Shown: positions 1-11,600 of the stretch, one piece after another | Layout of the letters: each line of letters opens with the position of its first letter | Position numbering within the stretch: position 1 is the first letter of the stretch | Assembly (NCBI GenBank): GCA_023053575.1 | Contig: JAKZAP010000016.1 | Span: forward strand, 4,894,046 to 4,958,045 | Reading direction: 5' to 3' | Origin: Branchinecta lynchi | Taxonomy: Eukaryota; Arthropoda; Branchiopoda; Anostraca; Branchinectidae | DNA: 64,000 nucleotides | Made by a program: the position numbers and the translations under genes | Notes under the pieces: model-generated | What the model saw: the letters and a program-made list of their open reading frames with translations, nothing else | What the model was told of the DNA's origin: nothing | Databases searched by the model: none

Positions 1-13
1 CTGGGTATATACA

Positions 14-309
14 GAGCGTGTTCCACCCTACCTACCGTAGTTACTACGCATGACGTCACGAATTCTGGCTTTTTGCCGTCAAGGCTGGAACGATTTTTCT
101 ATTTCCCAGCAGGATCTCACGCCAGGGGCGAATCCGACCAATCACGTTACAGAGATCCGTAGTTACTACGCTCCCGAGCATGGTAAGCAAATAATAAATA
201 TTAGTTACTATTCCGACAAGGTTGGAACGGTCAGCGTAGTAACTTTTCGTGAGGATGGAACGGAAATAGTAACTAATAGTAACTATTGTTGGAAGGGTGG
301 AACACGCTC
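14..309. mobile_element. MITE, GAGCGTGTTCCACCC TIRs
   Basis: The segment starts GAGCGTGTTCCACCC and ends with the exact reverse complement, 296 bp apart. The interior repeats the motif TAGTTACTACG in both orientations. A second copy in the opposite orientation lies at 21049-21318, which shows that it is dispersed. No coding capacity is seen, and I could not identify a clear target duplication, so the superfamily is open. Confidence 0.8.
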
Positions 310-593
310 ACAATGTCACCGTCGCCAGTGTCATGCTCCACTCACCGGAAAAACTTGGCTTTTAATTCATGCTCTAGCTAGTTTTTCAAATAAAAATGTG
401 GATTTTTCGGCTTTCTGGGTCATTTAAAAAAAAAGTTAGGAATAATTTGGGATTTTTCAGTGAAAATACACCTTTTTTGGAAAAAAGAACTGGATTTTCC
501 GAGGTAGAACACGCAATTTCAATTGGTTCTTGGGTATTTTCCGCAGAAGACCACCCAATTTCAATTGGGTTAAAAGAAAAATTAGTCTAGATC
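310..593. other. AT-rich spacer, nothing recognised
   Basis: There is no supported gene. The short ORFs here have no family resemblance. Two copies of a short CAATTTCAATTGG palindrome occur near 510-575. Confidence 0.5.
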
Positions 594-812
594 CACTTTA
601 TTTTCGGTTTTGTTTATTCTCATTATTTTAGTTAGTTTTAGATTGCACCAACACCAGCAAAAATTGATTCTCCTCCGAATCTGAAAGGGAGTCCTTTTTG
701 ATGATTTTGGTGATAATCGGAGCATTTCCTGTTCGTGGTGTTCGTGGAATACAGGGAGTGAGTACCTGGGACAACAAAACGCATCACAACGGCCTCGGGA
801 TACGCCTTTAAT
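594..812. mobile_element. Remnant of the AAGGCGTATTCTCG MITE
   Basis: This stretch aligns by eye with the right two thirds of the intact element at 6829-7232 (shared runs near the CTGAAAGG and GGAGCATT motifs and the final TACGCCTTTAA). The left inverted repeat is missing. A third remnant is at about 41800-41960. Confidence 0.7.
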
Positions 813-1080
813 GAAACTTGATATTTAGAAAGACATTGTGTCTCATGCATCCCATTTTAAATCCGAACCGGATCCGGTGACTTTGGGGGGAGCTGGAAAG
901 GGAAACCGGAAAAGTTTTTTTAAACAGTTAGAGTGGAGGGGTCGGGTGACACTTGATGGGAACCGTGAAACGCTTAGAGCCAAGGTAGTGGGATGGAACT
1001 TGGCGGTGAGAAGAAGCATTAGGCCTAGATTCAAATTGTCGGAGCCAGATCGTACCGGGGTTCTGAGACTTTGTGACATA
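813..1080. mobile_element. Fragment of the ~420-bp-unit long element
   Basis: It contains the phrases typical of the 42.0-44.7 kb element (GGATCCGGTGACTTTGGGG, a short AAACCGGAAA block, CTTAGAG, GATGGAACTTGG). It is non-coding; the overlapping ORFs on both strands are spurious. Confidence 0.6.
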
Positions 1081-1089
1081 CACAACAAG

Positions 1090-2813
1090 ACCAAAGGTTT
1101 CGATGGGATCCCAAAAATTCAATATCTGATCCAGACAACTGGGTCTTGTCTTCGAGGTTGTTAATGAGTTTACGAGGTGATTGTCTACCTTTAGGAATGC
1201 GTAGAAGATATTTGGGTAAGGTAAGAGTGTTGTCTGGTCCTTACTTTTGCCCAATGTGTGGACATTTGGACGAAAATATTTTTCATGTAATGTGCGTATG
1301 TCCTGAGCTTTCAGATCTTCGTGGGGAAATTTTTGGTGTTAATATTTGGGGGGAGGATTGGTTGGTAAAAGTAATGGGAAGTAAAATATTTGGTGATATG
1401 GAAAATTTGGGAAGATTCCTTTCGGTCTCGATGAACCACAGAGAAAGATTCCTGTAAAGGAATATGTAAAATACTTAGCATTTATTTGGTTTGTGTTTTT
1501 TATTTTTGTTTGTGTTTATTTTTTCCCATGGCCTCTGTGCTTTTAGTGGAATAAATCTTATCTTATCTTATCTTATCTTCGCCAGATCCAGTCTTCGCCA
1601 GATAGCTAATCATCTGAGAAAATTCAAGTTCAGATATGGACTCAGCATGTGTGTTTACCCCTATAAATCATATCTGTTTTGACGAAAACTCCCTGCCACT
1701 TCTCCCAATTTCCCAGTTTCTGCCGAACTCCTGAACTACTTGTCCGGCGAAAAAAGAAAGCTCAAAAACGAATTCAGGGTATCTTCATTCCTCAATATTG
1801 AACATCTAATCAACTTCAAATAAAAATTTAATAAAAATAAAAATAATAAATATAATAAATTAATAAAAAGTTAATAAATAAAAAGCGTCTGTTTTTCCTA
1901 GAAACCGACTTTATAAAAAAAATTGACAGTTTCCAAGAAAAAAGTCGACTGTTTTTACAAAAAATCGCGGCGCTTCGCGCAGACTCGGCTATTTTTTACC
2001 GGTTGGTCGACAACATTCGGGGGGAGGACGTCCCCCCCCCCCCACACGTGACGCCCATGGTCTGAACTAGGTCAAAGGTAATTAACCTAGACGTTGGTCT
2101 TTGATTTTTGACTTGAAAGTTAGTTAGGACTGCAAAGAAATTTCCTTTTAATATTTACGACGCGAGTTTAAGGTTATTTAATATGAGATTGGATGCATCT
2201 CCTGTAGCCTATCTCAGAAAATCTTCCTTACATATTACTTATCAGAAACGCCATCACCAAAGACATAACTGTTTGTAGAAAAGTCAAATCCGTAGTAAAC
2301 AGACAATTCATGTTGACGATGTTCAAAAATCTCCTTACTCTACATCCGAACTTTTACTCATAACATATCTTCCGGTCTCAACCGGCTCCAGGGAAAACTA
2401 TATGTCCGGGTAGAAAATAGATTTTCAAATACTGATTCAGCATGTCTTCTTACCCCTAAATCGAACATTTAATCAACTTCAAATAAAACTTTTACTTCTA
2501 GCAAACTTTCCAGTTTTGGCCGGATTCCTAACTAACTAACTATCAGATGGATTCAGCATGTCTCCTTACCTCTAGACCGACTATCTCATTGGCTTTTTAA
2601 ACTGTTACTTTCGTCCGTTAATTTGAATCCCCTCCCCCACCCCTAAATATATAGCATTGGGGCTCGTCTACGAACTTGTGCTTTAACCCAAAGGATCCTC
2701 ACGTCAAGTTTCAACAAAATATCCCAATCCCTTCGACAGTTATCGTGATAAAAGACAGACGGACGGGCAACTGTACGAAGTCCAGTTGTCCGTCACTTAC
2801 GTTTTGGGATCCC
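1090..2813 (+). mobile_element. GGGATCCC-end element with 137-bp-type units
   Basis: It starts ACCAAAGGTTTCGATGGGA just after ACAAG and ends at ACGTTTTGGGATCCC, the two ends that define this dispersed family. Inside are degenerate units with the CCGGATTCC / GAACTACTTGTCCGGCGA signature, then the GACGGACGG-rich 3' part. A LINE 3' fragment (1155-1575) and a hAT MITE remnant (about 1885-2058) are inserted. No transposase is encoded. Confidence 0.75.
1155..1575 (+). mobile_element. LINE 3' fragment (RT C-terminal region)
   Basis: The frame read through to the stop at 1455-1457 has the C-terminal zinc-knuckle of non-LTR retrotransposon reverse transcriptases: CPMCG, then HVMCVCPELSDLR. The 3' end is AATAAA followed by (TCTTA)n, a normal LINE tail. 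The copy is 5'-truncated. It is bounded by TCTTCG at 1149-1154 and 1576-1581, an apparent 6-bp target duplication within the host repeat. Confidence 0.8.
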
Positions 2814-3146
2814 AGAAAAGCTACTGCTATGCTCCCTGCAAGTCCAATTCTGATTTTCTTCTGACGAACAAAAGGGATAGATGTCTCTGCAAAGGTGCGG
2901 GAGTCTGGTGCCTCTGGTCTGGTGGGAACTTTAAAACTCGAGTGAAGCATGCTGCGACAAGGTACAATAACGAGATTTTTTGCAGCCGTTCCTAGCAAAT
3001 CAGCTAGTGCAGGAACCAAGGAAGTTATCCAGGTATACTAGTCTCAACAACCTTATCTACCCCTTTAACCAGACACCCACCACAGCACACTAGATGCCAA
3101 GAAGCCAGGATCTGGCCCTGTTGCGTGGGTTGTGTGCTGGTTGTGT
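2814..3146. other. Spacer, nothing recognised
   Basis: Unique-looking DNA without a supported gene, RNA or clear repeat. The short ORFs on both strands show no recognisable domains. Confidence 0.4.
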
Positions 3147-3154
3147 GTTGTTAT

Positions 3155-4306
3155 TAGAGGCGTCACTAGCCAAAATCTTTTAGGGGGGGACGAGGCATTT
3201 ACCGACTGGCTGGTAATTTTTACCGACTGTTTCTGCAGAAAAAACAACTGTTTTCAGCAACAAAAATTGACAGTTTTGAAAAAATTGAATGATTTTCAGA
3301 AAAACCCACTGTTTTTCAGAAAAAACGACTATTTTGACGAAAAATCAACCAATTTTCAGAAAAACTGACTGTTTTCCTGAAAAAAATAAACTTTTTTGAT
3401 GAAAAATCATGGCGCTTCTCACCAACTCAGTTATTTTTTACCGACTGACCGACAGCATTGGGGGGGGGACAGGAGCTGGACAGGGGTGGTTCAAGGGGGG
3501 GGGGTGCAGTCATACACAAATCCTCAATTATTGGGCATGGTGCCGCAACGTCTGGGCATGCCCTGGAGCATGGGCATGGTACCCCTGTGAAATTTGGTTA
3601 AACTGACACTGGCCACATACCTAAATAGGGTCTTCTTCCTGTCCTAGATCAAAAGATACCTGATTTCACTTTCTATCCAACCTCATTTTCCAGTTTTCAA
3701 AATGTTAAAGCACTTCAAAGATACAGAGAGTTTTGTGAAGGCCACTTCTTTCCCAGTGTAGCTGCCACTAGGTTACTCAATCCTTTTCGATGTTGTCAAA
3801 ATGTCAAAAGTCAGAGTAAAAAAAAGTAAAAAAAAAATCACTCAAAATAAATACAATAAAAGGCCAACAATCTAAAAGAAATATTTGCTACGGTGAACAG
3901 ATTGAAAAGCTTGCCTCATCCATGCTACCTAGCAGCAATTTTCTGAAAAAGAATAGGATAAACCAACTAGATGAGAAGTGGCCTCCAAAAAACTCTATGG
4001 ATCTTGGAAGTGCTCTAACATTTTGTAAATTGGAAAATGACGTTGGATATAAAGTAAAATCAGATATCTTTTGATCTGGGACAGGAAGAAGAACCTATTT
4101 AGGTATGTAACCAGTCTCAGGTTAAACCAAATTTCACAGGGGTACCATGCCCATGCTCCAGGGCATGGTGCCCCAACGTATGGGCACCATGCCCAAAAAT
4201 TGAGGATTTGTGTATGACTGGGGGGGGGGGGCATGGAGGGTGACTCCAGAGAATCTACTCTCAGTCGTATGTTTTGAGCTTTGAGCCCCCAGTTGTGACG
4301 CCCCTG
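3155..4306. mobile_element. hAT-type element with 8-bp TSD GTTGTTAT
   Basis: The ends are TAGAGGCGTCACTAGCC and the inverse GACGCCCCTG. The 8 bp before (3147-3154) and after (4307-4314) are both GTTGTTAT, a perfect hAT-style duplication. The left part is the T-rich MITE core found again at 9.9 and 39.7 kb. A separate fold-back element (3507-4220) is nested in it. There is no transposase. Confidence 0.88.
3507..4220. mobile_element. Fold-back element, CAGTCATACACAAATCC ends
   Basis: It starts CAGTCATACACAAATCC and ends with the inverse. Arms of about 250 bp pair (left about 3507-3760, right about 3960-4220) and include repeats of GGGCATGGTGCC. A related 817-bp copy at 26318-27134 has a perfect 8-bp duplication, so both are hAT-type. 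Here the flanks are G-runs, compatible with but not proof of a duplication. Confidence 0.8.
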
Positions 4307-4399
4307 GTTGTTATACCTGTTGTGTGTTACACCCCAACACCCCAGAGAGTAGCAGTATATGATACTTTCAGAGTCGAACAAAATAAAACACTAGTCTGT

Positions 4400-5260
4400 A
4401 CATTTGTTGCCCTCTGACAGCCCTCTGACCGTCGTGCGATGACAGCGATGACAGTCGTGAGTTTTGAGCTTTTCAGGATGACATAAGGCTGTTAACAAAC
4501 GTGAATTTCACCCACAAATCACATTTTTTAGTTGTATGGCTACAAAGAAATTTCCATTCGTATGTTTTCAGATTCACAGCTGTGTGTTCTGAGTTTTCCA
4601 GAATGAAAGTCGTATGGATGAGCTTGCCAGAATGACATCAACCGCGAATTTCGCCTGGAAATACCCGTTTCTTGTCGTACTTTACGAATGGATTTTCTAG
4701 TCGTAAAATAGAGACAGTCGTAAGTTTTTACCTTGCCAGGTGAAGGCAGACAAAGCAGTTAGATTAATCGTGAACTTCGCATTCAAATGACTTGTTTCTA
4801 GCCGTATTGTTCCGTCGACATTTTAATAGTATGTTTTAAGCTTGTCAGATTCACAGTTTTGCGTTCTCAGTTTGTCAGAATAACAGTCGTTCTGAGATCA
4901 ACCGCGAATTTTCCAATTTTCCCTGAAAATGACCCGTTTCTTGTCGTATTTTACGAAGAGATTTTCTAGTCTTATATTAGAGACAGTCGTAGGTTTTGAG
5001 CTTTCCCATGGGAGGCAGTTAGGTGAATTTCGACAGCAAATGACCTGTTTCGGTTCGTAGGGTTGTATAGAAATTTTCTATAAGTCATTACGTTACGAAA
5101 TATCGTGTGTTTTGAGCTTATTAGAATGGCAGTCGTATGTTTCGAACTTGTCAGAGTGACATAAATGCCATTACCAAACCGTGATTTTCACTCGAAACTA
5201 GGCGCTGGAAATAGGCTGATTTTGGAAAATTTCGCCTGCGGCGCTACGTTTCAACATTAT
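4400..5260. repeat. Degenerate satellite rich in ACAGTCGTA motifs
   Basis: A series of diverged units of about 150-250 bp carries ACAGTCGTA, GTTTTGAGCTT, CAGAATGACAT and AACCGCGAATTT. The reverse complement of the same units fills the hAT element at 56609-58661, and a fragment is at about 49370-49560. It is non-coding. Confidence 0.7.
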
Positions 5261-5383
5261 CCTGTCTGGTTTTGTGCAAAAATCACCTTATCTTAAAAAG
5301 AAACAAGTTTTTTTTCAAATGGCCTGCGGAGTAAGGTTTGCACATCAACAGGTTTTATAGGCACTGTATGACGGGCGTGATGA

Positions 5384-5520
5384 TTGCACTATTTTTGGTA
5401 TTCTAAATTCAAAATGGAAGAATTTATTCAAACGATGTTTACAACGGATACGTCAGCCACGATTTTTCATCAGCGATATTTTGGCCCTTCTTGGCAACGG
5501 TCCTCGTCAGGCTTTCAATC
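5384..5520 (-). mobile_element. Short module with decayed hammerhead-like core
   Basis: Read on the - strand, it has CTGACGA, a GC-rich stem, then AAAA where other copies have GAAA, followed by the ATCGCTGATGA and GACGTATCCG segments shared with copies at 15.3, 44.8 and 52.4 kb. The GAAA box is mutated here, so this copy is probably inactive. Confidence 0.6.
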
Positions 5521-5687
5521 CTCTGGGTCAACGTCGGGGAAGGAAACAAACCTGAAAAATGCTGAATTTGATTGCAGGGCTCCCCCCCCCCCCCCATAGG
5601 TGATGCCGGATGCCCCTGGTGTATGTTAGAATGATCAAAGTCCAACAGATCTGTGTTGCTCTGTGAGTGAAAGAGAATGGTTGACAT

Positions 5688-8600
5688 ATGTTAGGTAAAG
5701 GTGAACATTAAACAACCACTTCGGCTATTTTATTGTCTAAAGGCAAAAATAGAGGAAGAATGACAGTAACATTTTTGTTTAAGCAAGAAGAAGTCACTGT
5801 TGTGCGGAAAAAGCCTCGGGTAGCTGTGTCAGAGCCAGAGGAAGTGATAGAACTGTCAGAAAAATTTGCAGAACTTCAATGCTTGATTGGACCAACATGG
5901 TGGAAATGTCTGCAAGGCGAAGTAGAAAAGGAATATTTCGAAAAGGTAAGTCAGTTTCTAAGAAAATCTAATTTTATTTCAAAGTTTTACCCCAGTTTTA
6001 ATTCTATTCGTTATCAGACAAAAGGATGTCAATATGCAGCTGGGGCTTCGTCCCCCTTTCACAAAAGATGAAATTACTCTACGCGCCTCTTTTATTTTCA
6101 GCTCAGTGCTTTCATCAAAGCTGAACGATCCCGGAAGACTGTATATCCACCAAAAGAGCTTGTCTTCAATTGGACAAGAAGATGTCCAGTTGAAGATGTA
6201 CGTGTTGTGATTATTGGCCAGGATCCCTATCATGGGCCGAATCAAGCGCATGGCCTATCCTTCAGCGTTCCGAAGGGTGTTCAGCCTCCTCCAAGGTAAA
6301 GTAAAGATATTAGTCGCTTTTTTGCAGATACCGTGGTATCTGTTACCACGGTAACTGGATCTGCAATTAGTCCTTTTTGCAGTAACTGTGGTATCTGATA
6401 TATCGTTGCTCTGCAAGAACGACAATTGCCAAATTTGTGCTTTTTGAAGTCATCCCGAAAGAAAAACTGATATTCAGTCGCATCACGAAGTGCCAAACTT
6501 CTTTCCCACCAATGTGATAAAAATTGATGAAAGTGAGATGACTTTTCAAATACCACGATCGGTTACCACGGCCGGACCGTGGTATCTGAATATCAGATAC
6601 CACGGTAACTGGCCAGATACCACGATAACAGCAAAACGACTTTGGACCGCAGTATCAGATACCATGGTATCTACAAAAACGCAACTATTGTAGCAAAAAT
6701 TTAGAGCTTTCGCACAAGACATTCTCTGCAGTTGGGACATCCGTTCTACCATAAATCCATGATTTTAGGGTGGGCTATACCAAACTTTTATTTCCACGGT
6801 TTGCACTAACGCCTGTTACCCTTAGCTAAAGGCGTATTCTCGCCGTTCCCCGAGGTAGTCCTCGGGGAATCAAGGGCAACGGCGAGAATAGAGTGAGTCA
6901 CTCCACGCGGACTCCGCGTATGGAAAACAGCGAGAACACTGGGAATGCTTCCAAATAGATTTTGTTCGAAGAAATTATATGCAGTTGATGAAATTAGTCT
7001 TGATCAACTTTATTTTTGGTTTCCTTTATTCTGATTGTTTTTAATTAATTTTACATTGCACAACACAAGCAATTGTCTACCCTCTGAATCTGAAAGGCAG
7101 CCCTTTTTTATTATGGTGATGGTAACTGGAGCATTCCCCGTCCGTGGGGAATACGGGAATGAGTCCCTGGGACAAAAAAAAACGCAAGGACGCCACAAAA
7201 AGAGTCCTCGGGGAACGGCGAGAATACGCCTTAAATGCTGGGTAACTTAATCCTGACCGAGGTTCCGCGTTGAAGGAATTTTGATTGGAAGGATTGACCT
7301 TGATTTTGATCCTGCAACTTACAAGTACATCCAATTCCAAGGGAAACCCATGGAAATGAGCTAGGAGCAGGCTGCCATCTAAAATTGTCTTAACCTGGTA
7401 AGCCCATGACACTTTACTTATGGCTCTAAGGTACTCCAGATACGCCGCTTTCAACAGTCCAAAACATGGAAGACCAATTATCTTTTGCAAATAATTGACC
7501 ATACTCAGTAAACCTACATCTTAAACTTCGTAAGTCCCCCCTAAAATGAAACTCTAATCGAATTAAAAATGAACTTTTTACCAAATCTCCGGTTTTACCG
7601 GATTCCCGGTAAACTTCTTGTCCGGCGAGAAAATTAGTATCAGATCTGGATTCAGCATGTCTCCTCACCTTACATAGACAATCTCATTGGTTATTAAAAC
7701 TTCACGTTAGATTTCCGGTTTCGGCTGGATTCCTGGTGAACAGTTTGTCCGGCAAGAAAATAAAGTTCAAAAACGAATTCAGCATGTCTCATTAGTACCC
7801 CTATTTCGAGGCTCTAATCAACTTCAGACTTTTCGTCTTCGGCCGGATTCCGGCTAAACTACTTGCCCGGCGAGAAAGTAAAGATCATGTTTCGGATTTA
7901 ACATGTCTTCTACCCCTAGATCGACTATCTCATTAGCTTTTTAAAACATTTGTTTCGCCCCTTAATTTGAAACCACCTCCGCCACCCCTAAATGTAGAGG
8001 TATAGAGCCCATCTACGAACTCTGTACTTTGACCTAAACAATCCGCATACCCAGTTTGAACAGAACATCTTAACCCTTTCGAGGGTTATCGTGCTAACAC
8101 ACGGACGGACAGACTTCAAGAAGTCATAGGTATCCCGTCACTAACGTTTTCGGATCCCAAAAATTGCTTTACAGTAGTTTAGGCTATAAGCAGATGGAAA
8201 GCTCTGTGCAGATCAAAATAACACCAGGGAATAGTGCCAAGACCCATACTTTCCATGCTTTGCAAACGGGACACACTCGTAGAGCCGCCCACTACGCTTG
8301 CGACTTTTAAGGCGAGACAAACGTGTGGGTTTAGAAATTTCTAGTAAAGCAAAAGTGCAGTCTGCACACGCCAAAGAAACAATGCTGACTGCAGCATTTT
8401 TAGGCTATCTTCAGGATGTGAATGTATCGGAGCCATCAGTGGTGAACGACTGGATGGGTTTCAGTAGGGACGTTCTCTATCGCTAGTGGTGCGAGTGTCG
8501 CCGCTATTCGAGTGTGTCATCTCTGGCTGTGTGTTGATGACTAGACGGTAGTGTTGGGCGATATTCGATATCGGTAACGATATATTGATATATCGGAACG

Positions 8601-11600
8601 AATAGCGATATCGAATACAGAAACGTAAATATCGATATCAATAAGACCAAAGGTTTCGATGCCATCCCAAAATTTTAATATTTGCTCCAGACAATTCGGT
8701 CTTGTGGATATTCGGTCTTCAACAGACTTCTTAAACATTTTTAGTTTTAAAATTTTGAAACAGATTAAGGCCAATGGTAATAATCGGAAAAGACCAGGTT
8801 CGTATTTGACAGTGCAAGCACACGCCAGCTGAATTTGACCAAGTTCAGATATATTCAGATATCCATTTTGAGCTGTCAAACATTCAGATATGGATTCAGC
8901 ATATGGTTTAGCCTATATATAGCCTACGTCGTATCTCCTTCCTTCCTTGCTTCTACCCAACTTTTGGTTTCGGCCGGATTCCGGACGAACTGCTTTTCTG
9001 GCAAAAAAAACTATAACTCAAAAAACGAATTCAGCATTCCCCCTACATCGAACCTCTAATCAACTTCAATTCAGCTTTTACTGTTAACAAATTTTCTGGT
9101 TTAAGCCGGATTCCGAGCGATCTATAGCCTACGTCCGGTTAGAAAATGATTGTCATATACGAATTCACCAAGTCTTCTTACCCAAATTTAAATAAGAATT
9201 TTGTTTTAAACAAATTCTCCGGTTTTGGCCGGATTTTGGCCGAATTAATTGTCCGACGAGAAAAACCCGAAACTGAATCTCTAATCAACTTCAGATTAAA
9301 CTTTTCACAAATTTTTCGGTTTTTGCTGGATTCCGGGTGAACTATTTCTCCTGCGAGAAAATAAATTTCGTATTCGGATTCAGCATGTCTCCTTACCCCT
9401 AATTCGACTATTTCATTTTCATTAGCTTTTAAAAAATAAATCCTCTAAATATAGGGCGACATAACCCATCTTCGAACTTTTTAACCTTTTTAACCTTTTT
9501 AACCTAAAGAGTCCTCGTGCCAACTTTGATCAACATATCTCAACCCCTTCGAGAGTTATCGTGCTAACAGACTAACGGACGGATGGACCAAGGCCACCAA
9601 GGCCGTATCCAGGGGGTGCCCCGAAACATACAAAAATAAGGATTTTTATAGGCTTTTCCCTTTGATCTATCTGTTTTTTTTACTTTTTTGTCCGACCAGC
9701 AGGCAAACCCCCCCCCCCAAATAAATTCCTGGATACGGGCCTGCCCTCCACTTACGTTTTGGGGTCCCAAATATGAATTTGTTCATTCATAATTATTGTA
9801 AACAATCGAACATATCCTTTATATAACCGAAATTTGGGCAATATGGTTTCCGTAATTCAGTTCTCACTTATTCGGAGTTTCAGGGGATGCAGGCAGGGGT
9901 GTCACGACTGGGGGTGGAGGCCCCCCCCCCCCAATGCTGTCGTCCAGTCGGTAAAAAATAACCGAGTTGGCTCGAAGCGGCGCGATTTTTCGGCAAAACA
10001 GTTGATTTTTTTTTTCATGAAAACAGTCGGTTTTTCTGAAAATTGGTCGATTTTTCGTCAAAATAGCCTTTTTTCTGAAAATCAGTCGATTTTTTTCAAA
10101 AATGTCATTTTTGTTGTTGAGAACGGTCGTTTTTTCTGCAGAAAAAGTCGGTAAAAATTACCAGCCAGTCGGTAAATGCCTCGTCCCCTCCGGGGTCCCC
10201 CCCCCCAAACATTTTGGCTAGTAACGCCTCTGGATGCAGGATGATATTAACGTCAATTTTGTCGAAACAGATGTCAGTTTTGTCAAAACAAGGCGTATCC
10301 TATAGCGAAACATGAAACATGGTAAAGAAATATCAAATATCCGAACTGAAAGTATCGAAAATCCAAATATCGCCCAGCACTAGTGTTCGGTATCATCCAC
10401 CTCGTAGTCAGGGTTGCCACCAAATCAAAAATAAAATCCCCAAATTTGGTGAAAAAATCCTGGAATAGGGACGAAAATCCCCATTTCTGTAATTTTTCGT
10501 TTTTACGGCGTTTTCACGTAAGTGAAAACGCACAAATCACGGCATAAATCCAGACCAAAACCTTACCAGAATTCCTCACTAGCATGCATACAGCTCTAAC
10601 AATTCTTGCATGAAAGCCGGTCTCTCCTCGGGTCTGTCTGGGTTTGTCTTGAATTTCACACACTTAAAGCGCTTTTTGTTCAGAGATATCTAGTTCAGAT
10701 ATAGAACAAGACCAAAGGTTTCGATGGGTTCCCAAAAAGTTGATCCAGAGAATTGGGTCTTGTCTTCGCCAGACTCCTTTACGATTTTGAATATTAAAAT
10801 TCAGAAACAATTAAGGCCAAACAGCTAATCATCTGAGAAAACCAAGTTCAGATATGGGTTCAGCATATGTGTTTATCCCTATAAGTCATATCTGTTTGAC
10901 GAAAACTTCCTGCCTTGCTTCTGCCAATTTTCCAGTTTCGGCCGAATTCCGGAACTACTTGTCCGGCGAAAAAAGAAAGCTAAAAAACGGATTTAGCATA
11001 GCTTCTTTCACCCTAATCGAAATTCTAATCAAATTCAAATAAAAATTTAACTTGTAACAAATTTTGAGGTTCCAAGCTCGGTTCCAAGCGGATTCCGGGG
11101 CGAACATATGTCCTTGTAAAAATGTATTGTCATATACGTACTCAGCATGTCTTCTTTACCCCTAAATCGAACATCTAATCCGAGATCTAATCAACATCAA
11201 ATGAAACTTTTACTTTTAACAAACTTTTTGTCCGGCGAGAAAACATGCAGAAAAGCAGAAATGCTCGGGCTCTTTAATTTGTTTCTCAGTGTTATTCTTA
11301 ATCCGGACAAAAATCCCGAAATCGAAAGAAAAATCCTGGAATAAAAAATCCAAGAATCCCCATCGCAAAAGTAATGATAAATCCCCACCCGTGGCAACGC
11401 TGCTCGTGGTGTTTGCCCGAATTCCTGGATTTCCTGGTGTGTTAAAGAAGAAAAGAACCCTCAAGGGTCAAATCTGAATTACGTCATTTGAGAGAGTTGG
11501 ACCCTGGGGCCTGACGAGACTGATCGCCTAATGAGGCGGAAAGGTTGTATTAGTTAGAGCTCGACTTTCGTCGGTTTGTGCGAAGTCCTTATTTGTTCTT

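Larger units (their letters stand above)
8549..10382. mobile_element. TAGTGTTGGGCGATATTCG MITE split by insertions
   Basis: The left end TAGTGTTGGGCGATATTCG and the inverse right end ATATCGCCCAGCACTA (to 10382) bracket a GATATCG-rich MITE. A GGGATCCC-family element (8646-9768) and a hAT MITE (9894-10232) now sit inside it. Related MITEs are at 11965-12513 and about 14958-15490. Confidence 0.65.
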
